64,000 bases of DNA from Halomonas sp. GT. Lineage in GTDB: Bacteria; Pseudomonadota; Gammaproteobacteria; Pseudomonadales; Halomonadaceae. A model generated the notes under the pieces. It saw nothing but the letters and a program-made list of their open reading frames with translations. It had not been told where the DNA came from and made no database searches. Made by a program: the position numbers and the translations under genes. Location of the stretch: assembly GCF_002082565.1 (NCBI RefSeq), contig NZ_CP020562.1, positions 2,604,001 to 2,668,000 of the forward strand, written 5' to 3'. Shown here in pieces: positions 51,178 through 60,282 of the stretch (its first letter is position 1; every line of letters starts with the position of its first letter).

Positions 51178-52251
51178 TCAACTTGCTCCCTCATTTACAT
51201 TTGATTGGTTCGCGCGTGCCTGCCAAAAGTTTATAGCACGCTGCGGATTACCGATTTCACTGGCATCTTTCGCGGCTTGGTGCGCCATTTTAGCCGTCGC
51301 GATAGGATTATTAAGTAGCTGTTCAATAGCAGCTTGCCAAGCCTCTGGGTCATCCTCTACTAACAGCCCATTAATCCCATCATTTACCACGTCGGTATAA
51401 GGATAACGGTTAGAGTAGACGCCCACTCCGCCCATCGCAGCAATATCCAGAAACTTAATAAACGACTTGCCCTGATTAAAGGGCGTATTTAATAACGGCG
51501 CCAAACCAATGTGCAGGTGGCACTTAGCCTGATAACTGCGAAAAGCGTGCCAAGGTAGCGGGCCTGGTGCCAAAACATTGGGTAATTCTACCAAGGCGCT
51601 TGGTGTATGCTTACCCAGCATCAGCTCAAGCTGTGTGTCGTCGCGAGTGTACTGAATAGCCTGCAAAGCAGGAGCAATGTTCAACAAGTCATCCAGGTGG
51701 GCTCGAGTACCGTGGAAACCGATTCGCCACGGTGCCGAGGCTGAAGGAGATGACTCAAAGTGGGTCTTCATTGGCAGCGTAGCGATAAGAGGCGGCGTTA
51801 AGACTGATACGCACGGGTGATGAGGACGAAAACGCTCAGCCAAAACATCGCTGCACGCAATTACTTCATTGCTTAATACCATTAAGCGGGGCTGAAACTT
51901 AGCAACGCGCGCCATACGTTTTCGGTAAGCTGGCGGCAACGTAGTGTCATGGGCGGCCGCCCCAATATCATCATCAATTAGATAACCGATATAGCCAAAT
52001 GCTTGGCGATGCCGTTCTAGCCAGCGCAGCCAGCCCAACGGCAGCGAGCGGCATAGCAACAAATTTGCGCCAGCATACTGGTGTAAAAAAGAGCGGCCAT
52101 GACGCCAAGCCGCACCAAAAGAGCGCGAAGCAACAGCGCGCTCAATCGTTGCCCCCTGACGTCGCAGCGCCGGAGCTGCTGATTCGAGAAAGTAGATATC
52201 TTCAGTGGGCAGGCCACTATCGCTAAGAACGATAAACGTATTATTTTGCAC
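51178..52251 (-). CDS. glycosyltransferase, GT4/GT1-like (GT-B fold)
   Basis: A 357-residue protein of unknown acceptor. The N-terminal domain includes LLCRSLPLGWLRWLERHRQAFGYIGYLIDDDIG, a pattern seen in sugar transferases that inspect a donor site. The C-terminal half has WRIGFHGTRAHLDDLLNIAPAL, HLHIGLAPLLNTPFNQGKSFIKFLDIAAMGGVGVYSNRYPYTDVV and NGLLVEDDPEAWQAAIEQLL, which is the nucleotide-sugar-binding E/D-rich half of GT-B enzymes. It stops immediately before pgm and starts 27 bp after galE, in the same direction, so it is probably the polymer-building partner of the UDP-sugar genes. The sugar cannot be predicted. Confidence 0.78.
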   Translation of the reverse strand: MQNNTFIVLSDSGLPTEDIYFLESAAPALRRQGATIERAVASRSFGAAWRHGRSFLHQYAGANLLLCRSLPLGWLRWLERHRQAFGYIGYLIDDDIGAAAHDTTLPPAYRKRMARVAKFQPRLMVLSNEVIACSDVLAERFRPHHPCVSVLTPPLIATLPMKTHFESSPSASAPWRIGFHGTRAHLDDLLNIAPALQAIQYTRDDTQLELMLGKHTPSALVELPNVLAPGPLPWHAFRSYQAKCHLHIGLAPLLNTPFNQGKSFIKFLDIAAMGGVGVYSNRYPYTDVVNDGINGLLVEDDPEAWQAAIEQLLNNPIATAKMAHQAAKDASEIGNPQRAINFWQARANQSNVNEGAS

Positions 52252-52278
52252 ATAAAACCTGTACAGGCCGGATAAGCA

Positions 52279-53277
52279 CTATTCTGCGCTAAGAACGACT
52301 TTCTTTTCCCAAGCCCATGCATGACGAATAATTGTTTCTAAATCAGCATATTGTGGCCGCCAATCCAAAGCTTCTTTTGCCAGGGTAGCATCTGCCACTA
52401 ACGTTGCAGGATCACCAGGACGCCGCTGACCTTCTTCGACAATGACCTCTTTGCCATCTTCAGCCACTACCTTTTGCACAGCAGAAATTACTTGTTGAAC
52501 AGAATATCCCAGCCCATTACCCAAGTTATAAGCAAGCGCTCCCTTTAACTGTTGCGCGTTCAATGCATGTAATGCAAGAGCATGAGCAGAACACAAATCT
52601 TCGACATGGATATAATCACGTACACAAGTGCCATCTTCGGTCGCGTAGTCGCGTCCAAAAACTGTAATGTGACTGCGTCTGCCTGATGCCGCCTGTAAAA
52701 TAATAGGTATCAGGTGCGTTTCAGGATCGTGGCACTCACCAATATCGCCTTCAGGGTCTCCTCCGCAGGCGTTGAAATAACGCAAACAAACGGAGTTAAG
52801 GCCATGAGCATTGTAAAAATCCTGCAATATACGCTCAACCATTAGCTTGCTAGCACCGTAAGGGTTGATAGGTGTTTGAGCATGGGCTTCATCAATAGGC
52901 ACATACTCTGGCTCGCCAAATGTGGCCGCAGTGGAAGAAAATATAAAGTGTCGTGTGCCATGCCTAACCATCACCTCTAGTAGGTTAAGCGTGTTGGATA
53001 CATTGTTACGGTAATACTTACCTGGTTGCTGAACAGACTCGCCCACTAAGCTTGCAGCAGCAAAGTGCATCACGCCATCAAAAGTATATTGTTGGAATAG
53101 CTGCTCAAGTAAATTGGTATCAGCTAAATCGCCAACTACCAGTTTTCCGTACCTGGCCAAAGAACGAAAACCGGTGGAAAGATTATCTAAAACCACCACA
53201 TCATGACCTTGGCGAGCTAACTGCTTCACCATATGAGATCCAATATAACCTGCGCCACCCACTACCAATACCTTCAT
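52279..53277 (-). CDS. galE: UDP-glucose 4-epimerase
   Basis: A 332-residue extended SDR. Seen: NAD motif VVGGAGYIGSHMVKQLARQG, VVLDNLSTG, DGVMHFAAASLVGESVQQP, FSSTAATFGEPEYVPIDE with the catalytic Ser/Thr, NPYGASKLMVERIL with Tyr and Lys, LRYFNACGGDPEGDIGECHDPETHLIP, DGTCVRDYIHVEDLCSAHALAL and RPGDPATLVAD. All active-site residues are present and the length is typical. It converts UDP-glucose to UDP-galactose for the glycan. ATG 53277 overlaps the upstream FkbM methyltransferase gene by four bases (ATGA), implying coupling. Confidence 0.95.
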   Translation of the reverse strand: MKVLVVGGAGYIGSHMVKQLARQGHDVVVLDNLSTGFRSLARYGKLVVGDLADTNLLEQLFQQYTFDGVMHFAAASLVGESVQQPGKYYRNNVSNTLNLLEVMVRHGTRHFIFSSTAATFGEPEYVPIDEAHAQTPINPYGASKLMVERILQDFYNAHGLNSVCLRYFNACGGDPEGDIGECHDPETHLIPIILQAASGRRSHITVFGRDYATEDGTCVRDYIHVEDLCSAHALALHALNAQQLKGALAYNLGNGLGYSVQQVISAVQKVVAEDGKEVIVEEGQRRPGDPATLVADATLAKEALDWRPQYADLETIIRHAWAWEKKVVLSAE

Positions 53278-54254
53278 GCTGCCTCCTTAATGTCACGCCG
53301 ATACCAAAATAGCTCTTGCCTACCCGACACTTTAAAATCTAATAAAAAACCAGCGTCAATAAGCGTTTTGTAAATAGCAGTTAACTCAGAATCCGTTAGT
53401 ATCTGCGGATGAATTTCAACAATAATCTTCATAACACTGTTTAAATTCAATCCTTCAAAAAATGCAGATTCACCACCTTCAATATCAATAATAAGCACTG
53501 TGGGAAGCAGCTCTGCCATAACAAGATGCTTATTAAGTGCCGGAACTTCTACCTGCTGATACGCTCCTTCTTTAGGCTGTAGTAAGCTACTGCCCCAAAA
53601 CGCAGGTGTTACATAAAATGGCTGTGTACTTTCTTCCTCTAAAAGCACAGCATTATGTATATCAAAACTAATATTATTTAATTTTTGATTATGTTGAATA
53701 TAAGAGAGCAGCTCTGGATTAGCCTCATACGCCACGTAATGAGCAGGTTCGCAGCAACGCATCACCGTTATCCCCATAAACCCAACCCCCGCGCCAAGCT
53801 CGAGAACACGATCGTCTCGATCAATAGCATATGCTACCAGCTCGGCCTCCTTATGTTCATAGCTGCCATCTGCCAGAGATCGAAGTAAAGATATAGGTGG
53901 CTGCTTCGGAAAAGAGAGTGAAACACCATTTACCTCACACAGGCCGTTTTTAGCTACTTCTAAATACCGACAATATTGTTGCATCTTTTTGTTCAGAAAA
54001 GGCCCATCTGGACGATAATACAAAGCACGCTTCATTAACTTGTGCGCCTGAACAAGATCCAACCACTCCAAAGATGTCGCCATATCACGCAATACATCGG
54101 CAATATCATGGCGTTGACGAATTGACAGCACGCCGTCAATCGACATGCTTGTCAATAAGTTATATGCCTTATCGTTTAACAATTTTGAGAGATCATAATT
54201 CCCTAATACATCTTCAATAAGGTTAACATCTGATTTTAAAAAAATAATATTCAC
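53274..54254 (-). CDS. FkbM family methyltransferase
   Basis: 326 residues. The C-terminal half is a class I SAM methyltransferase of the FkbM type: DRDDRVLELGAGVGFMGITVMR (SAM glycine loop), HYVAYEANPELLSYIQHNQKLN (acidic ribose ligand), then TVLIIDIEGGESAFFEGLNL, the FkbM signature DIEGxE, and IVEIHPQILTDSEL. The N-terminal 110 residues are helical and lack recognisable motifs. FkbM enzymes O-methylate sugars or aminoglycoside-like acceptors; in this glycan neighbourhood, methylation of a polysaccharide sugar is inferred. It overlaps galE by four bases and lies eight bases after the sulfotransferase-like gene. Confidence 0.85.
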   Translation of the reverse strand: MNIIFLKSDVNLIEDVLGNYDLSKLLNDKAYNLLTSMSIDGVLSIRQRHDIADVLRDMATSLEWLDLVQAHKLMKRALYYRPDGPFLNKKMQQYCRYLEVAKNGLCEVNGVSLSFPKQPPISLLRSLADGSYEHKEAELVAYAIDRDDRVLELGAGVGFMGITVMRCCEPAHYVAYEANPELLSYIQHNQKLNNISFDIHNAVLLEEESTQPFYVTPAFWGSSLLQPKEGAYQQVEVPALNKHLVMAELLPTVLIIDIEGGESAFFEGLNLNSVMKIIVEIHPQILTDSELTAIYKTLIDAGFLLDFKVSGRQELFWYRRDIKEAA

Positions 54255-54262
54255 ACTTGCCC

Positions 54263-55375
54263 TTAGCTAGTACGAGTAAAGCGACGCAACCAAGACCTAA
54301 GTAACGACTTAGTTGTAGGACTGCCTGCGGTAGTTGATTGCTGCTGAAGCAAATCATAGCGCCGCTGCAAATTCCGATGAGAACGATCTAATGACACTAA
54401 AGCATGCATAGCATTTTTAGCAATTAATTCTACGTCGTTTATATAAAGTGGAGTCTGATATGGTGACTCTAAACAATAGTCGCTATAATAATCAGCTGCC
54501 CACCAGGCAGAGCATTGTCTCATTTCTAATTTCTGCTTTTCATTAAGAGCATTCAAAAGCTTAAGGTTACTCGATTCATAGTAGCTTAAGCAAAAAGAAA
54601 TATGCTGGTCACTAAGCACCCAAGGTGTAGATGCTTTAGGAAAATCAACATGACGAGCCATTACAAACTCAATTTCAGAGGAGTGCGCACCACTCCGAAG
54701 CTCTTCATGCTGTTGAAAGAAACGTAACAAATAAGCAGGCAAACTTGCATTTGCGCGAGAAGTAGCAGCCTCAGGCTGCTCCAAGAATTGATTAAAGTCG
54801 GAAACGACATCATTAGGAAGCAGTCGTACCGTAACATTATCTACACCGGGAACTGCTAACCATTCTTGATAAACATTAAACCAATCGGCTTTCTGTATAC
54901 TACTTTTGAACCATAAATCAAAAGGTTGTCCAGTCCAAGCGCCCCACTGCCACCAGGCAGAGTTTAACCACTGTACTTGAGGGCGAACATACATAACAAC
55001 ATCTGCTTTTAAACCTAAGCGTCTTAGTATATCTAACTTAGCAAACTGAGAAAATTGATTGCCCCAAGCTTCATTGGAAAAAACTGGAATATTTCCCAGC
55101 TCGGCAATCTTAGCGATAGCATTTCTACAATCCTGCCACTGCGTAGACTTCCAATCAGCGATTTTTCGCGCAGAAACAGAGGGCATATACCCAGTTGCAG
55201 AAGTTTTCGCCAAACGTTTGACTAGCTCTCCATTAAGCACTTCTGCATTTTCACGGATCACAGTATAGCTGTATGAACCGCTAAGGAGATGGTTAGACAA
55301 TGCTATTTGTAAAGCACTGCTACCACATTTTGGCATACCAACATGTATAATGGCATGTACTGCATGGCTAGCCAT
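54263..55375 (-). CDS. sulfotransferase-like protein 1
   Basis: 370 residues. The N-terminal HVGMPKCGSSALQIALSNHLL matches the PAPS 5'-phosphosulfate loop of the sulfotransferase fold (GMxKxGSSxLQ). Later VVMYVRPQVQWLNSAWWQWG corresponds to the 3'-phosphate-binding Arg/Ser segment (RxxxxWLxSxY type). Central NEAWGNQF and the DWFNVYQEWLAVPGVDNVTVRLLP region resemble bacterial glycan sulfotransferases. The C-terminal coiled region (RNLQRRYDLLQQQ) leads into a basic tail. Overlaps the next sulfotransferase-like gene by eight bases. Fold call is firm; sulfation of a polysaccharide is inference supported by the nearby cysDNC and cysQ genes. Confidence 0.75.
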   Translation of the reverse strand: MASHAVHAIIHVGMPKCGSSALQIALSNHLLSGSYSYTVIRENAEVLNGELVKRLAKTSATGYMPSVSARKIADWKSTQWQDCRNAIAKIAELGNIPVFSNEAWGNQFSQFAKLDILRRLGLKADVVMYVRPQVQWLNSAWWQWGAWTGQPFDLWFKSSIQKADWFNVYQEWLAVPGVDNVTVRLLPNDVVSDFNQFLEQPEAATSRANASLPAYLLRFFQQHEELRSGAHSSEIEFVMARHVDFPKASTPWVLSDQHISFCLSYYESSNLKLLNALNEKQKLEMRQCSAWWAADYYSDYCLESPYQTPLYINDVELIAKNAMHALVSLDRSHRNLQRRYDLLQQQSTTAGSPTTKSLLRSWLRRFTRTS

Positions 55376-56387
55376 TCAATTGCTCCATTACGTCAACCAC
55401 GTGCTGAGCGATCTCTTCATGGGAAGGCCATGGAACACTTTTCCACTCGGGATCTAGGGCTGGAAGTGGTTCATAAAATAATCGGCCATCTTCACGACCC
55501 AAGTACGTCTGAGCTATATAATGATAGGAAGCTAACTGCTCTTCTATTAGCCGTATACGAAACTCGGGCTTAATCATATCTTGAATATGTCTTGATACAT
55601 CATCAAAAGGCACTTTTTTAGCATGCTTTAAAAGAGCATATCGCAGCTCTTTACTGGCATTTAGTCGTTGAAAAATATCCATTAATTGAAGTGAACGAAT
55701 TGGCAAGGATACATTATCTCGCTGTGCCATGTTTGGTAATTTATAGAGTAAATTTTGCTGGCCTATAGCCGTAATAAAATCACTAGCTAAATCAGGTTGA
55801 TTTTGCTCAAATTCGTATGGACGAACAATTATATTTTCTTTTCCAACTACCTCTGCCCACCGATCAATTAAGTGACGGTAATCACCATAACGGGGATTTT
55901 TTTTACGTTGAAAATTAATAAAGCCATAGGCCCCCTTATTCCAAGGGGGGAGGTGCTTCATTTTAACCGCTTGGGCATAGGCGGAAAGCCACCAATGGTC
56001 GTGACGGCGTAAGTAAATAACGACCTTTAACGGGTAGCCTTTAAAAAATTTATTCAAACGGTCAAATGGTTTGTTAAGCAAAAAATCTTCAGAACTGATA
56101 ATAATTTGTTGGGTATCGGAAGTGATTTCATTTTCTAAAGATTTTAAGAGTGCTTCAGGCGAACATATCCACTCTGAAGGAACTCCAGGATTACAAAAAC
56201 CGAGGGAAGCACTTAAAGAGTAATGTGCCGCTCCAATACGACCTGTCTTAGGATACAAAATACCGTGCTTAGCTAGCTTATCACTGGCTTGTTGAAAATA
56301 AGCTTGCAGCGCGGTGGTACCAGTTTTATTCATACCAATATGCAAAGTAATATTTGGCTTAGATTTTTTAAAATATTGACTAATCAT
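55368..56387 (-). CDS. sulfotransferase-like protein 2
   Basis: 339 residues. The PAPS loop TLHIGMNKTGTTALQAYFQQ lies at the N-terminus, followed by HGILYPKTGRIGAAHYSLSAS, a familiar continuation in bacterial capsule/exopolysaccharide sulfotransferases. The 3'-phosphate segment is seen as KVVIYLRRHDHWWLSAYAQAVKM. A middle NIIVRPYEFEQNQPDLASDFI (residue order typical of the family) and the C-terminal FRIRLIEEQLASYHYIAQTYLGRED complete the fold. It precedes sulfotransferase 1 with an eight-base overlap, so both are made together, possibly acting on different positions or sugars of one glycan. About 1.2 kb of gene-free sequence lies upstream. Confidence 0.8.
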   Translation of the reverse strand: MISQYFKKSKPNITLHIGMNKTGTTALQAYFQQASDKLAKHGILYPKTGRIGAAHYSLSASLGFCNPGVPSEWICSPEALLKSLENEITSDTQQIIISSEDFLLNKPFDRLNKFFKGYPLKVVIYLRRHDHWWLSAYAQAVKMKHLPPWNKGAYGFINFQRKKNPRYGDYRHLIDRWAEVVGKENIIVRPYEFEQNQPDLASDFITAIGQQNLLYKLPNMAQRDNVSLPIRSLQLMDIFQRLNASKELRYALLKHAKKVPFDDVSRHIQDMIKPEFRIRLIEEQLASYHYIAQTYLGREDGRLFYEPLPALDPEWKSVPWPSHEEIAQHVVDVMEQLNG

Positions 56388-57614
56388 TACCTAACCTTCC
56401 ATAGCCCTAGTAAACACCTGGCTTTGTGGGATGCAAAAAATAGCTATGAATACCCTACGTGACGGTGTTGGTTACGTGCTGCCATCAAAAATGGCTGATC
56501 AAACAAGTTGGATCCTTTGAGCGGATTGATCCAATTAATGAGCTAAATAGTTTCTAAGGCAATGCCTACGTGACCGATGAGAAGAACTTCAGCCATCAGA
56601 AAAAACATTAGCACTTACTAATTTAATTTAAAATAATTTTTATAAATTTGGCTACAAATATCCTTAATTAAAACAATCTTTAATGGAATCGTTCAGACTC
56701 GCGAAGTCCAAACCTGCATCGAGTCAGCAGAGTTAAGTGCCGAAAAACTTGTTTAAGTGGCCGCCAGAAATGATTCGAAGAGAATATGTAACACCTCACA
56801 AGAAATTTTTGTAAGGACTTAAGTGATTCAGATACAGCGGTATGCCATCAGTTTTTTGATCGGATTGGACTTGGCCTAGCAACTTGCATTAGCCGCATTG
56901 AAGAAGCATAAAGGGAATAGCAACTTTCTATTTCTATTGGAAATACCCACGCAATGCCTCATCCTTAAAGGCTGCCTCTGAACCATGGATCATGACTCTA
57001 GCAGGTTTTTATAGAATCATAAAACACAATATCAAGGTGAATTGTCCGCACCAGCCAGGATAATTAAGCGCAACAAAATGTCATGGCTAAGAATATAACT
57101 TTTAAAATCACATTAAAAGCCTATAAAATCGGCCATTAGGAGCTCAAATGTTTGATTTCATGTCATAACTCAAAGTCAGAAATACTGTACATACTGACAA
57201 AAAATAGCAGAGAGTTGATACTGAGCCTCTCATAGATAATTAAAATTATAGAAAAAATAGAAATACAACACGACAAAGCAGTTAATGAAGAAGTTAACAC
57301 TTAGATGGATACTTTAAATCAATCTTATTGGGCGCTGCAAAACCGCGCTGAGCGCGGTTTTGCTTGCACTTTCCTAGACTAATAGATTGTAAAATCAAGT
57401 GGAGCATTATACAAGCAACACTAGATCAATCTATACCTGAGTTAAACACCAGCTTCACTAAGAGCTTTAGCTCTATTTATCGAAACAGCTTTGGATTAAT
57501 GAAGTATTCTGCTTTTCATTTCAATTAAAACAATAAATCTGAGAGCAATGTCTTACATCTCGATTTTAAGGACTGCATTATAAACAGACCTTGAAACAAG
57601 AATATAAACCGTAC
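56388..57614. other. long AT-rich gene-free region, about 1.2 kb
   Basis: No frame of credible length or family is visible on either strand, which is unusual for this dense region. The best structure is the perfect 12-bp hairpin GCAAAACCGCGC-TGA-GCGCGGTTTTGC at 57337-57363, a likely terminator-type element that stands about 250 bp from the pyruvyltransferase-like gene. Fragments such as TGGCCGCCAGAAATGAT look like decayed coding or insertion-sequence debris, but I cannot assign them. It presumably also contains the promoter for the sulfotransferase genes. Confidence 0.55.
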
Positions 57615-58763
57615 TCAAACAATCAAACTGCTACGATAATTTTCACTCAAAAACTGATCGACATTATTAACCTTCAAATATCTAGCAAAATCACTTAATC
57701 GATTATCAAAAGCGTTCCAGTAACTAGAGTAATCACACAGCTCATACAACTCATCAGCACTAGAAAATTGCTGCAGTTTATCATGCATTATATAAGGAAG
57801 TTTCAAATGCTCACACAGTTCAAAAGTTCTCATATCATGCGCTATCCAAAGCGAAGGAACACCGGCCCAAAAAGCGATCATATTACCATGGAAACGGGTT
57901 CCATAACAGAATCCATATCCATCTGAAAAATGGTTAACCCAATCTTCTACAGTATAGAACTTATAAAAACTTTTTTTAATGTAATTAAAATAATCACTCT
58001 TGCTTACCTTACCACTTTCGAACATCCTAAGTAAATAAGGTGGTTCCCAATGAGCATTACCATTTTTCAAAAAGTCTTCACGACTTAGATCTCCAGTAGA
58101 AATTCTCTCTTCAGTTGGATCACCTTGACCAATAATATTACTCCCACTATTAATTGCGATTTCCAGCAACTTGCTTTCATCAGGCCCAAGAGACAGGTAC
58201 ACACCAGATTTTTCTTCGCTAGCATTAAATTTATTAAAGAAAGCATCTTTTCTATCTCGGTTTTGAAGTCCTCCAAAATAAGCAGATTGACAACCTATGA
58301 CTTCGACATTCTTGACGCCATATTTATTACAAAGCTCCGCTGTAAATTCACCTCTTACTGCAATTGATTCTGCGCGATCAGATATAGCCTTTAGAAGTCG
58401 AACTGAACGATCATCGACTTTAGCGTCTTTAATACTCTGCCCGAGTTCTGCTTGACATCCAAATCCAAATGTAGTGACTGGTAAATCAAGTTTTTCAATA
58501 AAATCAGCCACATTTTCGTGTGAAGCAATATATTTAGGAGTCCTGTTTACATGTAGCATAGTTGCTGTAACGAATCCCAAATGAGTAATACTTTCACGAG
58601 TCCTAGCAATATTATCTGCGCTAGTATTTGTCCCTACCTTAACCCAATCTTTAAAAAAAGAACGGGCAGCATATCCATGAACAATATTTCCCGTATTATC
58701 TTTGCTGCCATGAGGAAGACCACTAGGATTGCCAATAAATCCAATTTTACTAGCATTTTGCAT
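57615..58763 (-). CDS. polysaccharide pyruvyltransferase family protein
   Basis: A 382-residue protein of the PS_pyruv_trans/CsaB-like GT-B-related fold. Seen: KIGFIGNPSGLPHGSKDNTGNIVHGYAARSFFKDW near the N-terminus, VTTFGFGCQAELGQS, AISDRAESIAVRGEFTAELCNKYGVKNVEVIGCQSAYF (the family core, RGxxxxxxxxxxGV...GCP-like), and the C-terminal DGYGFCYGTRFHGNMIAFWAGVPSLWIAHDMRTFELCEHLKLP with the conserved RxHG. Known members transfer pyruvate from PEP to sugars or handle amino groups as ketals. ATG 58763 follows AGGATTATGTT. It lies downstream of the GT and sulfotransferase-like genes on the minus strand. Confidence 0.83.
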   Translation of the reverse strand: MQNASKIGFIGNPSGLPHGSKDNTGNIVHGYAARSFFKDWVKVGTNTSADNIARTRESITHLGFVTATMLHVNRTPKYIASHENVADFIEKLDLPVTTFGFGCQAELGQSIKDAKVDDRSVRLLKAISDRAESIAVRGEFTAELCNKYGVKNVEVIGCQSAYFGGLQNRDRKDAFFNKFNASEEKSGVYLSLGPDESKLLEIAINSGSNIIGQGDPTEERISTGDLSREDFLKNGNAHWEPPYLLRMFESGKVSKSDYFNYIKKSFYKFYTVEDWVNHFSDGYGFCYGTRFHGNMIAFWAGVPSLWIAHDMRTFELCEHLKLPYIMHDKLQQFSSADELYELCDYSSYWNAFDNRLSDFARYLKVNNVDQFLSENYRSSLIV

Positions 58764-58794
58764 AACATAATCCTTTTCTAGTTAACTAATTCAC

Positions 58795-58980
58795 TCAAAA
58801 AAAATCAAGCTTTACATTAGGTAAAGATTGATCCGGCTTTAAATCTAAAACCCCAGACTCAGAATCATTTTGAAACATTCCTTCAGTCTCAAGAGATGGA
58901 AGAGTTAGTTTGCCATTTGCGACATCTACTCTAACCACAATTTTAATTATCTCACAACAAAATATCTGAAACAAATATTT
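58795..58980 (-). pseudogene. possible 3' remnant of a lost gene
   Basis: The gap 58764-59169 (about 400 bp) is AT-rich. On the minus strand a frame without a usable start ends at 58795. It reads VVRVDVANGKLTLPSLETEG, then MFQNDSESGVLDLKPDQSLP and NVKLDFF. This composition looks like real protein and not random AT-rich sequence, but it has an in-frame stop upstream and no start codon with a ribosome site. I do not recognise the family. It may be the tail of a decayed glycan-modifying gene. The rest of the gap shows nothing. Confidence 0.3.
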
Positions 58981-59169
58981 CCTACAAGACAGAGTTTGTT
59001 AAGCATAGATTATTATTTAGTATAACTTATATTTAAAATCTCGAAAATTATCTTGATTTTGGCAAACAATAGAGCATGCGGTAGAAGCTTTTTTTATTAT
59101 ACTTAACAGAGAGCCGCTAATAAGAAAAAAACCCAGAAAATAAAATCATTTCAAAATCACTAGCCGTAA

Positions 59170-60267
59170 TTATCCCCAGTCATCAATAAAGCATAGTTGT
59201 TTTTCGCTCCCTTCGTAAGAAAGAATTAGCCACCCTGGTGACTTTTGAATAACCGGGGATATAAATCTGGCAACAGATGAGTAAGATTTATTTTTAAATT
59301 TTTCTTCAATCCTTGGAGAAGGCAAACCAAATTTAATCTCAACATCACAACCATTTTCGCTTCTAAAAATAATCTTAAAATTCTTTTCTATATCCGAATC
59401 AAAGAAAACACCGGAAAAAACAGTTTCATCTTCTCGGACACCAGGCAGAGCACTCCAGACTTCAAAACAATCCAGTGAATATGAATAATCGCTATACGTC
59501 AGACTAGAAACCGGAAGCTTAACGAGATTAAACTTACCCAAACTTTGTGATTGCTTTACTAAGATATCGGAACCAGGAAACACTAAGTACTTATCTTTTG
59601 TACCTTGACCTCCTCCCCTAAGCATTTTTTTCAACACATCCGCAGTTGGAGTACTTTCTTTAACTCCCAAAATCTTAAATGCTTGCTCTGCCAGACTCTG
59701 GCTATAATGATAAACTCCTGTATACAAGGATTCAAAAGTTAGTGAGAGAGGCTTTGCTCCTGTTTTATTTAAATAGTCATACACAAACCTCATCTTTCTT
59801 CTAGATTCAATCTCGTGTGAAATCAAGCTACTTACATTCACATCAGACTGATAAACCTCTTCATTAATTCTTTTCTTATTCTTATGCTCCCTCCCCCATA
59901 TGCCTGTTTTTTGGGCATAATTCAAACTCAAAAGCCTATCAGTAGAATACTCCCTATACAGAAACAAATGACGATAACCGTACTCAATGCTTTTTTTCAT
60001 TAAAGCTAAATTCAGCTCATCCGGCATTATTTCAAGACAATGCTTTATCAAGGGCTTACTTTTAAGAATATCATCTATACTTTCCTCAAGTTCACAATAA
60101 TTTTTATTTTTTTTCCAGTTCAGGGTAACATTCCCATAAATTCTATCTATATTAAACGGCTCATGCTCGACAGTTGGAAAAGGCATTGCTTTAAAAAGGG
60201 CTTGACCTAAATTAGTTCCCCCAGATCTGCGAAAGGTCCAAATAATCAAAGGCTTTTTATCAGACAT
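59170..60267 (-). CDS. sulfotransferase-like P-loop protein 3
   Basis: 365 residues. The N-terminal PLIIWTFRRSGGTNLGQALF is a PAPS-loop-like motif (WTFxRSGGTNL) that precedes HEPFNIDRIYGNVTLNW, a combination seen in a distinct group of bacterial sulfotransferase-like proteins. A second binding segment is suggested by YRHLFLYREYSTDRLLSLNYAQKTGIWG (RxxxxRxLS). The C-terminal third, from about 250, is beta-rich with SYSLDCFEVWSALPG and PGWLILSYEGSEKQLCFIDDW, and may be a separate carbohydrate-binding-like domain. Ends 15 bp downstream of the large glycosyltransferase gene, in the same direction. The AT-rich codon use suggests transfer. Confidence 0.65.
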   Translation of the reverse strand: MSDKKPLIIWTFRRSGGTNLGQALFKAMPFPTVEHEPFNIDRIYGNVTLNWKKNKNYCELEESIDDILKSKPLIKHCLEIMPDELNLALMKKSIEYGYRHLFLYREYSTDRLLSLNYAQKTGIWGREHKNKKRINEEVYQSDVNVSSLISHEIESRRKMRFVYDYLNKTGAKPLSLTFESLYTGVYHYSQSLAEQAFKILGVKESTPTADVLKKMLRGGGQGTKDKYLVFPGSDILVKQSQSLGKFNLVKLPVSSLTYSDYSYSLDCFEVWSALPGVREDETVFSGVFFDSDIEKNFKIIFRSENGCDVEIKFGLPSPRIEEKFKNKSYSSVARFISPVIQKSPGWLILSYEGSEKQLCFIDDWG

Positions 60268-60282
60268 AGCATACTCGTAAAA

